Positions 39,032-48,614 of a DNA stretch of 64,000 bases are shown in pieces (position 1 is the stretch's first letter; each line of letters opens with the position of its first letter). This stretch comes from Sphingopyxis panaciterrulae (lineage in GTDB: Bacteria; Pseudomonadota; Alphaproteobacteria; Sphingomonadales; Sphingomonadaceae), in assembly GCF_014199295.1 (NCBI RefSeq), contig NZ_JACIJH010000011.1:1-64000 (forward strand). Reading direction: 5' to 3'. Both the position numbers and the translations under genes were made by a program. The notes under the pieces were generated by a model. That model made no database searches, was not told the origin of the DNA, and saw only the letters and a list, made by a program, of their open reading frames with translations.

Positions 39032-40689
39032 TGGCCACTGCCATTTCCGCCAACAAGGCCGAACTGCTCGCGATCGCCAATTCGGTCGCCAGCGAGAAGA
39101 TGATCGACAAGGGGATCGTCATCGAGGCGATCGAGGAAGCGATCCAGCGTGCCGCGCGCGCCCGCTACGGCGCCGAGAACGACATCCGCGCCAAGCTCGA
39201 CCCGCAGACCGGGGATCTTCGTCTCTGGAGGGTTGTCGAGGTGGTCGAGGCGGTCGACGATTATTTCAAGCAGGTCGATCTCGCCGCCGCGCAGAAGCTG
39301 CAGAAGGACGCGAAGATCGGCGATTTCATCGTCGATCCGCTGCCCGCGGTCGATCTGGGCCGCATCGACGCCCAGTCGGCGAAGCAGGTCATTTTCCAGA
39401 AGGTGCGCGAGGCCGATCGCGCCCGGCAATATGAGGAATATAAGGACCGCGCGGGCGAGATCATCACCGGCGTCGTCAAGTCGGTCGAGTTCGGCCACAT
39501 CGTCGTCAACCTCGGCCGCGCCGAGGGCGTGATCCGCCGCGACCAGCAGATTCCGCGCGAACTGATGCGCGTCGGCGACCGCGTCCGCGCGATCATCCTG
39601 TCGGTGCGCAGCGAAACGCGCGGGCCGCAGATCTTCCTGTCCCGCGCGCACCCCGACTTCATGAAGAAGCTGTTCGCGCAGGAAGTACCCGAAATCTATG
39701 ACGGCATCATCGAGATCAAGGCCGCGGCGCGCGATCCGGGCAGCCGCGCGAAGATCGGCGTCATCAGCTATGACGGCAGCATCGACCCCGTCGGCGCCTG
39801 CGTCGGCATGAAGGGCAGCCGCGTCCAGGCGGTCGTGCAGGAAATGCAGGGCGAAAAGATCGACATCATCCCCTGGTCCGAAGACACGGCGACCTTCGTC
39901 GTCAACGCGCTTCAGCCCGCGACGGTGCAGCGCGTCGTGATCGACGAGGACGACGGGCGCATCGAGGTGGTGGTTCCCGACGACCAGCTCAGCCTCGCCA
40001 TCGGCCGCCGCGGCCAGAATGTCCGCCTGGCGAGCCAGCTCACCGGCAAGCAGATCGACATCATGACCGAGGCCGACGCGAGCGAGAAGCGCCAGCGCGA
40101 ATTCGTCGAACGCTCGACGATGTTCCAGGAAGAGCTCGACGTCGACGAGACGCTCGCGCAGCTCCTCGTCGCCGAAGGCTTCGGAGAGCTGGAGGAAGTC
40201 GCCTATGTTCCGCTCGAGGAACTGGCGGGCATCGAGGGCTTCGACGAGGAACTGGCCGAAGAGCTGCAGAACCGCGCGACCGAGGCGCTTGAGCGCCGCG
40301 AGGCGGCGGCACGCGCCGAGCGCCGCGAGCTCGGCGTCGAGGATGCGCTCGCCGACATGCCGCATCTGACCGAGGCGATGCTGGTCACCCTCGGCAAGGC
40401 GGGAATCAAGACGCTCGATGACCTCGCCGACCTGGCGACCGACGAACTGATCGCCAGGAAAAGGCAGGACAATCGCCGTGGCCCCTCGCGCGACCGCGGC
40501 GACCGCGCCGAGGATAAGGGTGGCGTTCTGGGCGACTATGGCCTGAACGAAGAGCAGGGCAACGAGATCATCATGGCGGCGCGTGCGCACTGGTTCGACG
40601 ACGAACCCGAAGCAGCCGCGCCAGCCGAAGCGGAGCCCGCGGCGGAGCCGCAAACCGGGGAGGCCGCCGATGCGGACCCCGCGCAATGA
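39031..40689 (+). CDS. nusA: Transcription termination/antitermination factor NusA
   Basis: The 552-residue protein has the NusA N-terminal domain, S1 domain (ITGVVKSVEFGHIVVNLGRA), two KH domains (VGACVGMKGSRVQAVVQEM, IGRRGQNVRLASQL) and C-terminal helix-hairpin-helix repeats (about 350-530, with acidic end). It binds RNA polymerase and RNA during pausing, termination and rRNA antitermination. The ATG at 39031 overlaps the rimP stop. The 3' end overlaps ylxR by 20 bp. Confidence 0.95.
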   Translation: MATAISANKAELLAIANSVASEKMIDKGIVIEAIEEAIQRAARARYGAENDIRAKLDPQTGDLRLWRVVEVVEAVDDYFKQVDLAAAQKLQKDAKIGDFIVDPLPAVDLGRIDAQSAKQVIFQKVREADRARQYEEYKDRAGEIITGVVKSVEFGHIVVNLGRAEGVIRRDQQIPRELMRVGDRVRAIILSVRSETRGPQIFLSRAHPDFMKKLFAQEVPEIYDGIIEIKAAARDPGSRAKIGVISYDGSIDPVGACVGMKGSRVQAVVQEMQGEKIDIIPWSEDTATFVVNALQPATVQRVVIDEDDGRIEVVVPDDQLSLAIGRRGQNVRLASQLTGKQIDIMTEADASEKRQREFVERSTMFQEELDVDETLAQLLVAEGFGELEEVAYVPLEELAGIEGFDEELAEELQNRATEALERREAAARAERRELGVEDALADMPHLTEAMLVTLGKAGIKTLDDLADLATDELIARKRQDNRRGPSRDRGDRAEDKGGVLGDYGLNEEQGNEIIMAARAHWFDDEPEAAAPAEAEPAAEPQTGEAADADPAQ

Positions 40690-41425
40690 CCGGCTAGGCG
40701 ACACCCACCGCGCGAGCAGGCGCGGCCAACATGCGCCCGAGCGGCGCTGCGTGGTGACCGGCGAAGTGGCGCCGGCCGAACGGCTCGTGCGTCTCGCGCT
40801 CGGGCCCGACGGCGCCATCGCGCCCGACGTCCACGGCAAGGCGCCGGGGCGCGGGGCGTGGATCGGCGTGCCGCAGGCGGAGCTCGAAGCCGCGCAGACG
40901 AAGGGCAAGCTCAAGGGCGGGCTCGCGCGGGCGCTTCATGGCGGCGACTTCACTGTCCCCGCCGACCTCGGGGCGCGGATCGCGGCGCAATTGCAGCGCG
41001 CGACGCTCGACCGGCTGGGGCTGGAGGCGCGCGCCGGCACGCTGATCCTCGGCAACGACCGCATCGAAGAGGCGGCGCGGCGCGGGCGGGTGCATCTGCT
41101 GCTCCACGCGGCCGATGCCGGCGAGGACGGGCGGCGCAAGCTGGCCCAGGCGTGGCGCGTCGGCGAGGGTGACGAAGGCTCTTCGCGCGAGGGGCTGGTC
41201 TTGCCGGTGGACCGAAACGCCCTATCTATGGCATTGGGGCGCGAGAATGCGGTGCATCTGGCATTGACTGATGCCCGTGCCGCCGACCGGGTGCTCGCGC
41301 ATTTGAGCCGCTGGCAGTTTTTCACCGGATGGTTTAGGGACGCGGCGAACCGCGGTCCCGATACGGATTCCCGCTCGGCGGGTAATGAGGCGGAGCCTAC
41401 GGACTCCGCCGCTTCGGACGCGTAG
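40670..41425 (+). CDS. YlxR (DUF448) protein with L7Ae-like C-terminal domain
   Basis: The 251-residue protein joins a YlxR domain (RRCVVTGEVAPAERLVRLAL, APGRGAWIGV, about 22-90) to a ribosomal L7Ae-like region (RAGTLILGNDRIEEAARRGR, about 120-200). This fusion is usual in alphaproteobacteria. YlxR binds RNA and is thought to affect translation or transcription around nusA-infB. GGGGAGG precedes the ATG at 40670, inside the nusA 3' end. Confidence 0.85.
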   Translation: MRTPRNDRLGDTHRASRRGQHAPERRCVVTGEVAPAERLVRLALGPDGAIAPDVHGKAPGRGAWIGVPQAELEAAQTKGKLKGGLARALHGGDFTVPADLGARIAAQLQRATLDRLGLEARAGTLILGNDRIEEAARRGRVHLLLHAADAGEDGRRKLAQAWRVGEGDEGSSREGLVLPVDRNALSMALGRENAVHLALTDARAADRVLAHLSRWQFFTGWFRDAANRGPDTDSRSAGNEAEPTDSAASDA

Positions 41426-41443
41426 AAGGATATTGGGTTTTCG

Positions 41444-43978
41444 ATGAGTGACGAACAGGACAAGCCGACTCTGACCCGCAAGCCGCTCGGCCTCAAGCGG
41501 ACGGTCGAGGCTGGCCAGGTGCAGCAGCAATTCAGCCACGGCCGCCGCAATACGGTGGTGGTCGAGGTGAAGCGCCGCCGCGTGCTCGGCCGCCCCGGCG
41601 AAGCCGCCCCTGCGCCCGAAGCCGAAGAGGCGAAGGCCGCGCCGACCCCGGCGCCCGCCGCGCCCAAGCCGGCACCGAAGCCCGCCCCTGCGCCGCGCGC
41701 GAGCGAGACCGACAGCCTGATGTCGCGTCAGGAACGCCAGGCGCAACTGCTGCGCGAGGCCGAGGAGGACCGCCTTTCCGCGCTCGAGGATGCGCGCCGC
41801 CGCGACGAAGCCGCGCGCGCCAGGGCGATCGAAGAGGAAAAGGCGCGTGCCGAAGCGCGCGAGGAAAAGGCGAAGGCCCCCGAGCCGGCGCCCGAACCCG
41901 AAGCGCCCGCCGCCGCTGCCCCCGCTCCCGTTGAAGAGCCGGCGAAGACCGAAACCGCGCCGCGCGCCGCCGCGGCCGCCGCGCCGGCCCCGCGCCGCTT
42001 CACCCCGGTCGAAGCGCCCAAGCGCCCCGAACCCAAGCGCCCCGAACCCAAGCCGGGCCGTGGCGGTGGCGACAATCGCCGCCAGTCGGGCAAACTGACG
42101 GTCACCCGCGCGCTCAACGACGACGAGGGCGCGCGCGCGCGCAGCCTCGCCGCGCTCAAGCGCGCGCGTGAAAAGGAAAAGCGGGCGCACATGCGGCCGT
42201 CGTCGGGCCCGCGCGAGAAGCAGGTCCGCGAAGTGATCGTGCCCGACACGATCACGGTGCAGGAACTCGCCAACCGCATGGCCGAAAAGGGCGCGGATCT
42301 GGTGAAGGCGCTGTTCAAGATGGGCATGCCGGTCACCGTCAACCAGACGATCGACCAGGACACGGCCGAACTGCTCGTCACCGAATTCGGGCATGAGATC
42401 AAGCGCGTCAGTGAAGCCGACGTCGACATCCGCCACGACGAGGATGTCGACGACGCCGCGGCGCTGAAGTCGCGCGCGCCGGTCGTCACGATCATGGGCC
42501 ATGTCGACCATGGCAAGACCAGCCTGCTCGACGCGCTGCGCGGGGCGAATGTGCAGGCGGGCGAAGCCGGTGGCATCACCCAGCATATCGGCGCCTATCA
42601 GGTGAAGGCGAAGGACGGCAGCGCCATCACCTTCCTCGACACGCCGGGCCACGAAGCCTTTACCGAGATGCGCGCGCGCGGGGCGAACGTCACCGATATC
42701 GTCATCCTGGTGGTCGCCGCCGACGACGGGCTCAAGCCCCAGTCGATCGAGGCGATCAATCATGCCAAGGCGGCGGGCGTGCCGATCATTGTCGCGATCA
42801 ACAAGATCGACAAGGACGGCGCCAACCCGCAGCGCGTGCGCGAGCGCCTGCTCGAGCATGAGGTGATCGTCGAGGAAATGGGCGGCGACGTCCAGAATGT
42901 CGAAGTGTCCGCACTCAAGAAGCAGAACCTCGACAAGCTGCTCGACGCGATCGCGGTGCAGGCCGAGATCATGGAGCTCAAGGCCAACCCCGACCGCAAT
43001 GCCGAAGGCACGGTGGTCGAGGCGAAGCTCGACAAGGGCCGCGGCCCCGTGGCGACCATCCTCGTCCGGCGCGGCACGCTGAAGGTCGGCGATATCTTCG
43101 TCTGCGGCGCCGAAAGCGGCCGCGTCCGCGCGCTCGTCAACGACAAGGGCCAGCAGATCAAGGAAGCCGGTCCGTCGATGCCGGTCGAGGTCCTGGGCCT
43201 TGGCGGCGTGCCGATGGCGGGCGATACGCTGACGGTCGTCGAGAATGAAGCGCGCGCCCGCGAGGTCGCGGCCTATCGCCAGAGCGAAGCGCTCAAGAAG
43301 CGGACGGCACAGGCGCCGGTCAGCCTCGAGGGCATGTTCTCGGCGCTTGCCGACAAGGCGAAGGTCATCGAATATCCGGTGGTCATCAAGGGCGACGTGC
43401 AGGGGTCGGTCGAAGCGATCGTCAATGCGCTCAACAAGTTGTCGACCGACGAGATTCGTGTCCGCGTGCTCCATTCGGGCGCCGGGGCGATCACCGAAAG
43501 CGACGTGACGCTTGCCGCCTCGACCAACGCGCCGATCATCGGCTTCAATGTTCGCCCGAACGCCAAGGCGCGTGAGATCGCGAACCGCGAAAAGGTGCGC
43601 TTCCTCTATTATGATGTCATCTATCACCTGACCGAGGAGATCGCGAAGGAGATGGCGGGCGAGCTCGGACCCGAACGCGTCGAGACCGTCATCGGGCGCG
43701 CCGAGGTCAAGGAAGTCTTCCCGGCCGGCAAGCGCGACAAGGCTGCGGGCCTGCTGGTGCTCGAAGGTTCGATCCGCAAGGGCCTCCACGCGCGTCTCAC
43801 GCGTGAGGACGTCATCGTCTCGGCGACGACGATCGCCTCGCTCCGCCGCTTCAAGGACGATGTCGCCGAAGTGCGCGCGGGCTTGGAGTGCGGTGTCGTG
43901 CTGGCGGATACGAACGACATCAAGCCGGGCGACCATCTCGAAGTCTTCGAGGTCGAACTGCGCGAACGGACGCTGTAA
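41444..43978 (+). CDS. infB: Translation initiation factor IF-2
   Basis: The 844-residue GTPase starts with the IF2-associated segment ([20 protein letters not shown]), then a long Ala/Pro/Glu/Arg-rich linker, and the core: G1 GHVDHGKT (352-359), DTPGHEAF (G3), NKID (G4), and domains II-IV with the fMet-tRNA-binding C-terminus. It delivers initiator tRNA to the 30S subunit. It lies 18 bp after ylxR and ends at a hairpin. Confidence 0.96.
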   Translation: MSDEQDKPTLTRKPLGLKRTVEAGQVQQQFSHGRRNTVVVEVKRRRVLGRPGEAAPAPEAEEAKAAPTPAPAAPKPAPKPAPAPRASETDSLMSRQERQAQLLREAEEDRLSALEDARRRDEAARARAIEEEKARAEAREEKAKAPEPAPEPEAPAAAAPAPVEEPAKTETAPRAAAAAAPAPRRFTPVEAPKRPEPKRPEPKPGRGGGDNRRQSGKLTVTRALNDDEGARARSLAALKRAREKEKRAHMRPSSGPREKQVREVIVPDTITVQELANRMAEKGADLVKALFKMGMPVTVNQTIDQDTAELLVTEFGHEIKRVSEADVDIRHDEDVDDAAALKSRAPVVTIMGHVDHGKTSLLDALRGANVQAGEAGGITQHIGAYQVKAKDGSAITFLDTPGHEAFTEMRARGANVTDIVILVVAADDGLKPQSIEAINHAKAAGVPIIVAINKIDKDGANPQRVRERLLEHEVIVEEMGGDVQNVEVSALKKQNLDKLLDAIAVQAEIMELKANPDRNAEGTVVEAKLDKGRGPVATILVRRGTLKVGDIFVCGAESGRVRALVNDKGQQIKEAGPSMPVEVLGLGGVPMAGDTLTVVENEARAREVAAYRQSEALKKRTAQAPVSLEGMFSALADKAKVIEYPVVIKGDVQGSVEAIVNALNKLSTDEIRVRVLHSGAGAITESDVTLAASTNAPIIGFNVRPNAKAREIANREKVRFLYYDVIYHLTEEIAKEMAGELGPERVETVIGRAEVKEVFPAGKRDKAAGLLVLEGSIRKGLHARLTREDVIVSATTIASLRRFKDDVAEVRAGLECGVVLADTNDIKPGDHLEVFEVELRERTL

Positions 43979-43984
43979 CCTTTG

Positions 43985-44013
43985 GGGGAATTATCGGCAT
44001 GCGATAATTCCCC
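43985..44013 (+). terminator. Perfect 12-bp inverted repeat after infB
   Basis: Arms 43985-43996 and 44002-44013 (GGGGAATTATCG and its complement) enclose GCATG. The hairpin begins 7 bp after the infB stop. There is no long T run, so it may be a weak terminator, an RNA processing site or stabiliser that separates infB from the toxin-antitoxin genes and rbfA. Confidence 0.6.
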
Positions 44014-44024
44014 TAGCTTCCGAC

Positions 44025-44039
44025 ATAACTTATAGTTAT
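44025..44039. promoter_or_regulatory. Inverted repeat before the toxin gene, candidate TA operator
   Basis: ATAACT-TAT-AGTTAT is a perfect 6-bp dyad with a 3-bp spacer, ending 8 bp before the ATG of the RelE-like toxin gene. Type II toxin-antitoxin operons are usually repressed by their antitoxin at such sites. AT-rich sequence here contrasts with the GC-rich surroundings and may also contain the -10 box. Confidence 0.5.
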
Positions 44040-44047
44040 ATTCCGGC

Positions 44048-44287
44048 ATGGAAATTCGCTTTTCCAAGTCTGCGATGCGTGCGTTGCTGCGCTCGGATAA
44101 AGGCGAGTTGATCCGAAAGAAAATTGCCGATCTGGCGGATGACCCCTTGTCACAGAGCGCCAGTGTCAAGCGATTGCAGGGGCGAACGGAATATCGGCTG
44201 CGCGTGCAGGATTGGCGCGTGATTTTTCGCGTCGAAAAAGGGATTCTCTGGATCGACGACATTGGTCCGCGTGGTTCGATTTATTAA
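44048..44287 (+). CDS. RelE/ParE-family toxin
   Basis: The 79-residue product fits the RelE fold: MEIRFSKSAMRALLRSDKGE, VKRLQGRTEYRLRVQDWRVI, and IDDIGPRGSIY at the end. RelE/HigB-type toxins cleave mRNA on the ribosome. The toxin gene precedes the antitoxin gene, the HigBA order. Lower GC content than its neighbours suggests acquisition. Confidence 0.85.
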   Translation: MEIRFSKSAMRALLRSDKGELIRKKIADLADDPLSQSASVKRLQGRTEYRLRVQDWRVIFRVEKGILWIDDIGPRGSIY

Positions 44288-44298
44288 GGGATAGGGCA

Positions 44299-44673
44299 AT
44301 GACAGTTCAGATTGTCGAAATTGCCGGCCAGAAAATGGTCATGCTTCCCATTGCCGATTACGAACGATTGCTCGATCTTGCCGAGGATCGCGTTGATGCG
44401 CAGGCGGCTTCGCGGGCTCAGCAGCGTCGTGAAGCCGGGGAGGAATATCTGTCGGCCGAGATTCTGGATCAGATCATGGCGGGTGAAAATCCGCTATATG
44501 TCTGGAGAAAGTTTCGAGGCTTTACACAAAGCGAACTTGGAGCAAAGGCAGGAATCAGCGCGGTTCAGGTATCGCATATCGAAACTGGAAAGCGCGATAC
44601 GACCAGAAAGAGGTGGCAACTTCTTGCCGATGCCCTTTCGGTTGATGTCGATGATATCATACCGCTGGACTAA
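44299..44673 (+). CDS. HTH (Xre-type) antitoxin
   Basis: The 124-residue product has an N-terminal part with a prevent-host-death-like start ([20 protein letters not shown]) and a C-terminal Xre helix-turn-helix ([34 protein letters not shown]). It would neutralise the preceding RelE-like toxin and repress the pair. The ATG at 44299 is 12 bp after the toxin stop. rbfA starts 2 bp after its stop, so rbfA translation may depend on this transcript. Confidence 0.85.
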   Translation: MTVQIVEIAGQKMVMLPIADYERLLDLAEDRVDAQAASRAQQRREAGEEYLSAEILDQIMAGENPLYVWRKFRGFTQSELGAKAGISAVQVSHIETGKRDTTRKRWQLLADALSVDVDDIIPLD

Positions 44674-44674
44674 C

Positions 44675-45073
44675 ATGCGCCACAACGATCAAAACCAGGG
44701 CCCCTCGGTCCGCGTCCTGCGCGTCGGCGAGCAGGTGCGCCATGTGCTCAGCGAAATCCTCCAGCGCGGCGACGTCCACGACGATGTGCTTGTGACGCAC
44801 CCGGTCAGCGTGACCGAGGTTCGCATGTCGCCCGACCTGCGGCACGCGACCGTCTTCGTGAAGTCGCTGCTCGGCCGCGACGAGGAGGCGGTTCTGAAGG
44901 CGCTCCGCACCAACACCGCCTATCTCCAGCGCGAGGTCGCGCGCCGCATCCGCATGAAATATGCGGCGAAGCTGAAATTCCTGTCCGACGAAAGCTTCGA
45001 CGAGGCGAGCCATATCGACAAATTGCTACGCGACCCGAAGGTGGCGCGCGATCTGGGTCCGGCGGAGGATTGA
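44675..45073 (+). CDS. rbfA: Ribosome-binding factor A
   Basis: The 132-residue KH-like protein helps mature 16S rRNA 5' ends and cold adaptation. Family motifs include [39 protein letters not shown] and [19 protein letters not shown]. It normally follows infB closely and precedes truB. Here a toxin-antitoxin pair separates it from infB and truB lies 6.5 kb away. Confidence 0.94.
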   Translation: MRHNDQNQGPSVRVLRVGEQVRHVLSEILQRGDVHDDVLVTHPVSVTEVRMSPDLRHATVFVKSLLGRDEEAVLKALRTNTAYLQREVARRIRMKYAAKLKFLSDESFDEASHIDKLLRDPKVARDLGPAED

Positions 45074-45661
45074 TCAGGCCGGCACCAGCCGGGTGTTGAT
45101 GATGATCCGTACCTTGCGGCCGACGATGAATGAATAGGCGGTCATGCCGAAGTCGCGGCGGTTGATCGTTGTCGTTCCGGTCAGGGCGATGGCTTCGCGC
45201 CCCGTCGCGTGCGCCGGCGGGATGGAAAAGGTTACGGCGAGCACCACCGGTTTCGTCACGCCGCGCGCGGTAAGTTCACCTGTTACATTGCCTGTCGTCG
45301 CGCCGGTCATCGCCAGCGCATGGCCGGCGAAGCGGACGATCGGATGATGGTCGACATCGAAGAAATGCCTGCCCTTCAGTCGCCTGGTGGTGAGCGTGTC
45401 GCTCGCGGTGAGTTGGCGCGCGTCGATCGCGACGTTCAGGTCGATCCGGTCCATCGCGGCGGGCGATAGAGTCACGCTGCCCGATACCGACGGAAAGTGG
45501 GCGGTGCGGCTGCCGATACCGAGAAAACCGACCCGTGCATCGACGCCGCTCGCCGCGCTGTCGAGTCGGTAGGCGAGGATTGCGGGGGTGCTGCCGGCCG
45601 GCGCCGCGAGCAGGATGGCGGCGACCGCGAGTCCGGTTTGCGCAATGACCCCGATCGGCAT
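45074..45661 (-). CDS. YceI-family periplasmic lipid-binding-like protein
   Basis: The 195-residue product has a signal peptide (about 1-25) and the YceI beta-barrel fold with DSAASGVDARVGFLGIGSRT, LKGRHFFDVDHHPIVRFAGH and TINRRDFGMTAYSFIVG. YceI proteins bind isoprenoid or amphiphilic molecules in the periplasm. Its stop directly abuts the rbfA stop (convergent). The start at 45661 gives a normal signal peptide. Confidence 0.85.
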   Translation of the reverse strand: MPIGVIAQTGLAVAAILLAAPAGSTPAILAYRLDSAASGVDARVGFLGIGSRTAHFPSVSGSVTLSPAAMDRIDLNVAIDARQLTASDTLTTRRLKGRHFFDVDHHPIVRFAGHALAMTGATTGNVTGELTARGVTKPVVLAVTFSIPPAHATGREAIALTGTTTINRRDFGMTAYSFIVGRKVRIIINTRLVPA

Positions 45662-45732
45662 GGCATCCGCCTCCCGGCTCGCCGTTCCCGATGCATTATC
45701 GCGCGTTTCGCTGGGCAGCGAAAGCGGATTCG

Positions 45733-47151
45733 CTATTTTCTCTTGATCCCCGCGGCCGCCTCCAGTTCGACCAGTGCGTCTTCCAGATAGTCGATCATCC
45801 GCTGCGCGTGCGGCACGCTGCGGCGACAGGCGGTGATGCCGAAGTCGATATTCCTGAAATTCGACACCTGGGTGATGTTCATCGCCATGCCGTCGACGGG
45901 GATGCTCGCGGGATACATGCCGTCGAGCCGTGCGCCGTTCCAGTACATCTGCTCGCGCGGTCCGGGGACGTTCGAGATGGTCGCCGAATAGGCGGGGAAC
46001 TTGTCGGCCGTGCGCGTCAGCGCGGTCAGCATCTGCGGGAAGCTGGTGATCGCGGTATAGAGTTGAATCTGCTGGGCGGTCATCGCGCGGAGCTGCACCT
46101 TGGCCGCGTTCATCGACGCCTGGATCGCCGCCATCCGCGCCGCGGGATCGTCGATGTCGGTCGCGAGATTGGCGGTGACCGAGGCGACCGAATTGCCCGA
46201 ATCGACGTCGCCCTTGGGGCGGATCGACACCGGTGCCATGGCCTTCAAGGGCTTGTCGGGCAGTTCGTTCAGCGATTGCAGATATTTGCGCATCGCCCCC
46301 GCGCACATGCCGAGTACCGCGTCGTTGATCGTCCCGTCATAGGCCTTGCCCATCGCGCGGACGCGGTCGAGCGACCAGCTTTGCGCGACGAAGCGGCGGG
46401 CGCCGGTGATGTTGCGGTTGAAGCTGGTGCGCGGCACGCCCGCGAACGGCGTGACGAGCCCGTCGCCGCCGATGCCGACCATTGCCGCGACATATTGATT
46501 GAGCGCCTTGGTCACCCCGACGCTGTTCCCCCATTGCTCCTTCAGGAAATCGCCGATCGCCGCGATGTCGGTCAGATTGGGGCGCGGCGGCTTCTTCGGT
46601 GGCGGGAACTGGCGCTTATAGGCTTCATAGGCCTCGACAGACAGCGGCGAGGCGGCGCGCCGCTCCCTGGGGTCGGCGGACAGCATCGAATTATAGAAAT
46701 GGATGCTCGCCGCGCCGTCCATCAGCGCATGATGGACCTTCTTGAAGGTCGCGATCTGCCGGTCGGGCAGCCCCGATATCAGCGTGATCTCCCACAGCGG
46801 TCGGGTGCGATCGAGCAGCCCGGAATGGAACCGCGAGGCCAGCTCGAACATCTCGCGATAGCGCCCCGGCTTGGGCAGAGCCGCGGCGCGGACGTGGTAA
46901 TGCATGTCGATGTCGCGGTCGGGCTCGAGCCGGATCGGACCATATTGGCCGAGCGGGGTCAGCTTCAGCACCTCGCTGAACGGGCGCCGCAGCCCTTCCG
47001 ACTGGCGGAGGAGCGCAAGCTGCTCGTTCAGCCATTCGGTCTCGTCGACATCGTCGGGGAGGGTGTAGAGGTTGATGCCACCGATGTGCATCGGCATCTC
47101 GCGGCTTTCCCCCCACAGGAACATCGCGTCGGTCACCGGCATCAGGCGCAT
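45733..47151 (-). CDS. Wax ester synthase/diacylglycerol acyltransferase (WS/DGAT)
   Basis: The 472-residue protein has the catalytic HHALMDG motif (HHxxxDG, residues 140-146) and the C-terminal family motif region (FPAYSATISNVPGPREQMYW). It transfers acyl groups from acyl-CoA to alcohols or diacylglycerol, making storage lipids, at the membrane surface. It stands alone on the minus strand with a palindromic repeat upstream of its promoter. Confidence 0.9.
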   Translation of the reverse strand: MRLMPVTDAMFLWGESREMPMHIGGINLYTLPDDVDETEWLNEQLALLRQSEGLRRPFSEVLKLTPLGQYGPIRLEPDRDIDMHYHVRAAALPKPGRYREMFELASRFHSGLLDRTRPLWEITLISGLPDRQIATFKKVHHALMDGAASIHFYNSMLSADPRERRAASPLSVEAYEAYKRQFPPPKKPPRPNLTDIAAIGDFLKEQWGNSVGVTKALNQYVAAMVGIGGDGLVTPFAGVPRTSFNRNITGARRFVAQSWSLDRVRAMGKAYDGTINDAVLGMCAGAMRKYLQSLNELPDKPLKAMAPVSIRPKGDVDSGNSVASVTANLATDIDDPAARMAAIQASMNAAKVQLRAMTAQQIQLYTAITSFPQMLTALTRTADKFPAYSATISNVPGPREQMYWNGARLDGMYPASIPVDGMAMNITQVSNFRNIDFGITACRRSVPHAQRMIDYLEDALVELEAAAGIKRK

Positions 47152-47270
47152 CGGCGGTTCTCTCCCCAGCAGGCGGCATCTTTTGTGCGCAGCATGACAG
47201 CGGGCGGCGGCGAGTCAAGCGGGGCGGGGAGCGAGCGCAGCTTGAAAAGCGGCGCGTGATTTTCCTCTCT

Positions 47271-47301
47271 TCGTCACCCCGGATCAAGTCCGGGGTGACG
47301 A
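47271..47301. repeat. Short palindromic intergenic repeat, family B
   Basis: The dyad TCGTCACCCCGGATCAAGTC and its near complement form a hairpin of about 31 bp. The same type of unit appears at 55451-55479 and, as a compound form, at 62423-62499. Confidence 0.75.
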
Positions 47302-47347
47302 TGAAGATATAGGTAAGCTTTCCGAAGGCCGGATCGCGTCGGCCGCC

Positions 47348-47647
47348 TCAGGGGGCGCAGAAGGCGATCTCGATCGTTACCGACCCCTGCCGCTCCAGAT
47401 GATGCGGAACACAGGGCGGGATCAGCATCGTGTCGCCGGTCTTCAACAGGCGCTCGCCCCCGCGTTCGTCGTCCCAGTGGAAGCGGATCGACCCGGCGAG
47501 GACCGACAGCAGCCCCCAAGCGCCGTCCTTGAGGTCGTGCCGGCGCAGCAGGCCGGCGGGAATCGTGTCGGCGCCGAACGGACCGATCTGCCGGTAGGCG
47601 CGGGCGCCGGAGGGAAGCGGCGGCCCGCGCTCGGCGATCGGCGCCAC
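47348..47647 (-). CDS. DUF1971/cupin-like small protein
   Basis: The 99-residue product resembles the small DUF1971 proteins related to the TehB N-terminal domain: IPAGLLRRHDLKDGAWGLLS, LAGSIRFHWDD and MLIPPCVPHHLE. A cupin fold is expected. It is adjacent to, and in the same direction as, a membrane protein gene and a truncated haemoglobin gene. In several bacteria such proteins accompany nitric-oxide-stress genes, which agrees with the NsrR-like regulator next to this group. Confidence 0.75.
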   Translation of the reverse strand: MAPIAERGPPLPSGARAYRQIGPFGADTIPAGLLRRHDLKDGAWGLLSVLAGSIRFHWDDERGGERLLKTGDTMLIPPCVPHHLERQGSVTIEIAFCAP

Positions 47648-47649
47648 AG

Positions 47650-48060
47650 TCAGAAGCCGCCTGTGGCGCGGGCGACGAGGACGGTGATGCCGAGGAAGAC
47701 CATGCCGATCGGCACCGCGAGAATCTGGGCCCCGACGGCGCGAAGGTTCATCGGCCCCGTTCGGGTTTCGAGGACGCCGCCCACGCGGTCGAGCGGCGAA
47801 TCATATTCGGGACCCTTCTGGGCGTTGAGGATGCCGGTCGTCCCAAAGACCATCACGACATAGAAGACCGAGATGACGATCATCATGAGGGCCGCGGTAT
47901 CGCGCCCGGTCGCTACGGCGATGATGAGGAAGAAGAGCGCATAGCAGCCGAACATCACTCGCCATATCCAGCGCGGCAACTGGAATCCGGCCTGGATGCC
48001 GCTGGTTTCATAGGGGTCGTTCGGGCGATAGGCAGGGCGGTCGCGCAGCGGATCAGACAT
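47650..48060 (-). CDS. Small membrane protein in the haemoglobin operon
   Basis: The 136-residue product has three membrane segments (about 32-50, 55-72, 112-130). I do not recognise a family. Its start overlaps the haemoglobin gene stop by 8 bp and its stop is 2 bp before the DUF1971 gene, so the three are one operon. A role in nitric oxide or oxygen stress is implied by context only. Confidence 0.65.
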   Translation of the reverse strand: MSDPLRDRPAYRPNDPYETSGIQAGFQLPRWIWRVMFGCYALFFLIIAVATGRDTAALMMIVISVFYVVMVFGTTGILNAQKGPEYDSPLDRVGGVLETRTGPMNLRAVGAQILAVPIGMVFLGITVLVARATGGF

Positions 48061-48532
48061 CGGGAAGCTCCACTTTCCTGGCTAGAGGATCGCCCTTGTC
48101 GCGGTGAACCCAGATGCCGGTGAGCAGGCTTTCCGCGATCATCCGCGCCTTGGCGCCGACATGGGCGACGGCTTCCGGGCTCGGCGCGATGGCGTGCAGC
48201 GTCTGGTAGAAAAGCCGCAGCCACTGCTGGAAATGCTCCTGGCCGATCGTCGGGATCGCCAGATGCTTCATCATCGGATTGCCGGTGAAATTGCCGGCGC
48301 TGAGCAGGATCGACTGCCAGAAGCGGTTCATCTGGCCAAGGTGCTTCGGCCAGTCGTCGACCCGCGCATCGAAGACCGGGCCGAGCATCGCATCCTCGCG
48401 CACCGAGGCATAGAAACGATCGACCAGTTCGGCGATGAAGGGCTCGTCGATGCCCATGGCCAGCGCCTCGGCGCGCCGCTCCTCGCGAGCGGCGATCGCG
48501 TGGGGGTGGGCCTGGACCGTTTTCGTCGTCAT
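48053..48532 (-). CDS. Group III truncated haemoglobin
   Basis: The 159-residue protein has the trHb group III features: FIAELVDRFYASVREDAMLG with the B10 Tyr, MNRFWQSILLSAGNFTGNPM, and HFQQWLRLFYQTLHAIAPSP with the heme-proximal region. Such haemoglobins bind oxygen or nitric oxide. It is the first gene of a three-gene operon divergent from an NsrR-like regulator gene, which supports nitric oxide detoxification. Confidence 0.9.
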   Translation of the reverse strand: MTTKTVQAHPHAIAAREERRAEALAMGIDEPFIAELVDRFYASVREDAMLGPVFDARVDDWPKHLGQMNRFWQSILLSAGNFTGNPMMKHLAIPTIGQEHFQQWLRLFYQTLHAIAPSPEAVAHVGAKARMIAESLLTGIWVHRDKGDPLARKVELPDV

Positions 48533-48552
48533 GTGTTTTCGACTCTATATTG

Positions 48553-48608
48553 AGTATCTAAAATACCTCTTTAAGCGGGTTGCCGCAAAAAGCAATATCT
48601 AATATACC
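48553..48608. promoter_or_regulatory. Two dyads in the divergent promoter, candidate NsrR operators
   Basis: In the 82-bp gap between the haemoglobin and rrf2-type genes are two similar dyads: AGTATCTAAAATACCT at 48553-48568 and ATATCTAATATACC at 48595-48608. Rrf2-type NsrR regulators bind AT-rich dyads containing spaced GTAT/ATAC-like half sites. Location and AT-richness fit autoregulation plus control of the haemoglobin operon. Confidence 0.55.
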
Positions 48609-48614
48609 ACTTTT

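Noticed and set aside
41222-43936. 904-residue minus-strand frame antisense to infB
   Set aside because: High-GC antisense artefact. The plus strand is clearly infB. The same applies to 52959-55532 (pnp), 57042-58664 (recN) and 60077-62524 (ligA).
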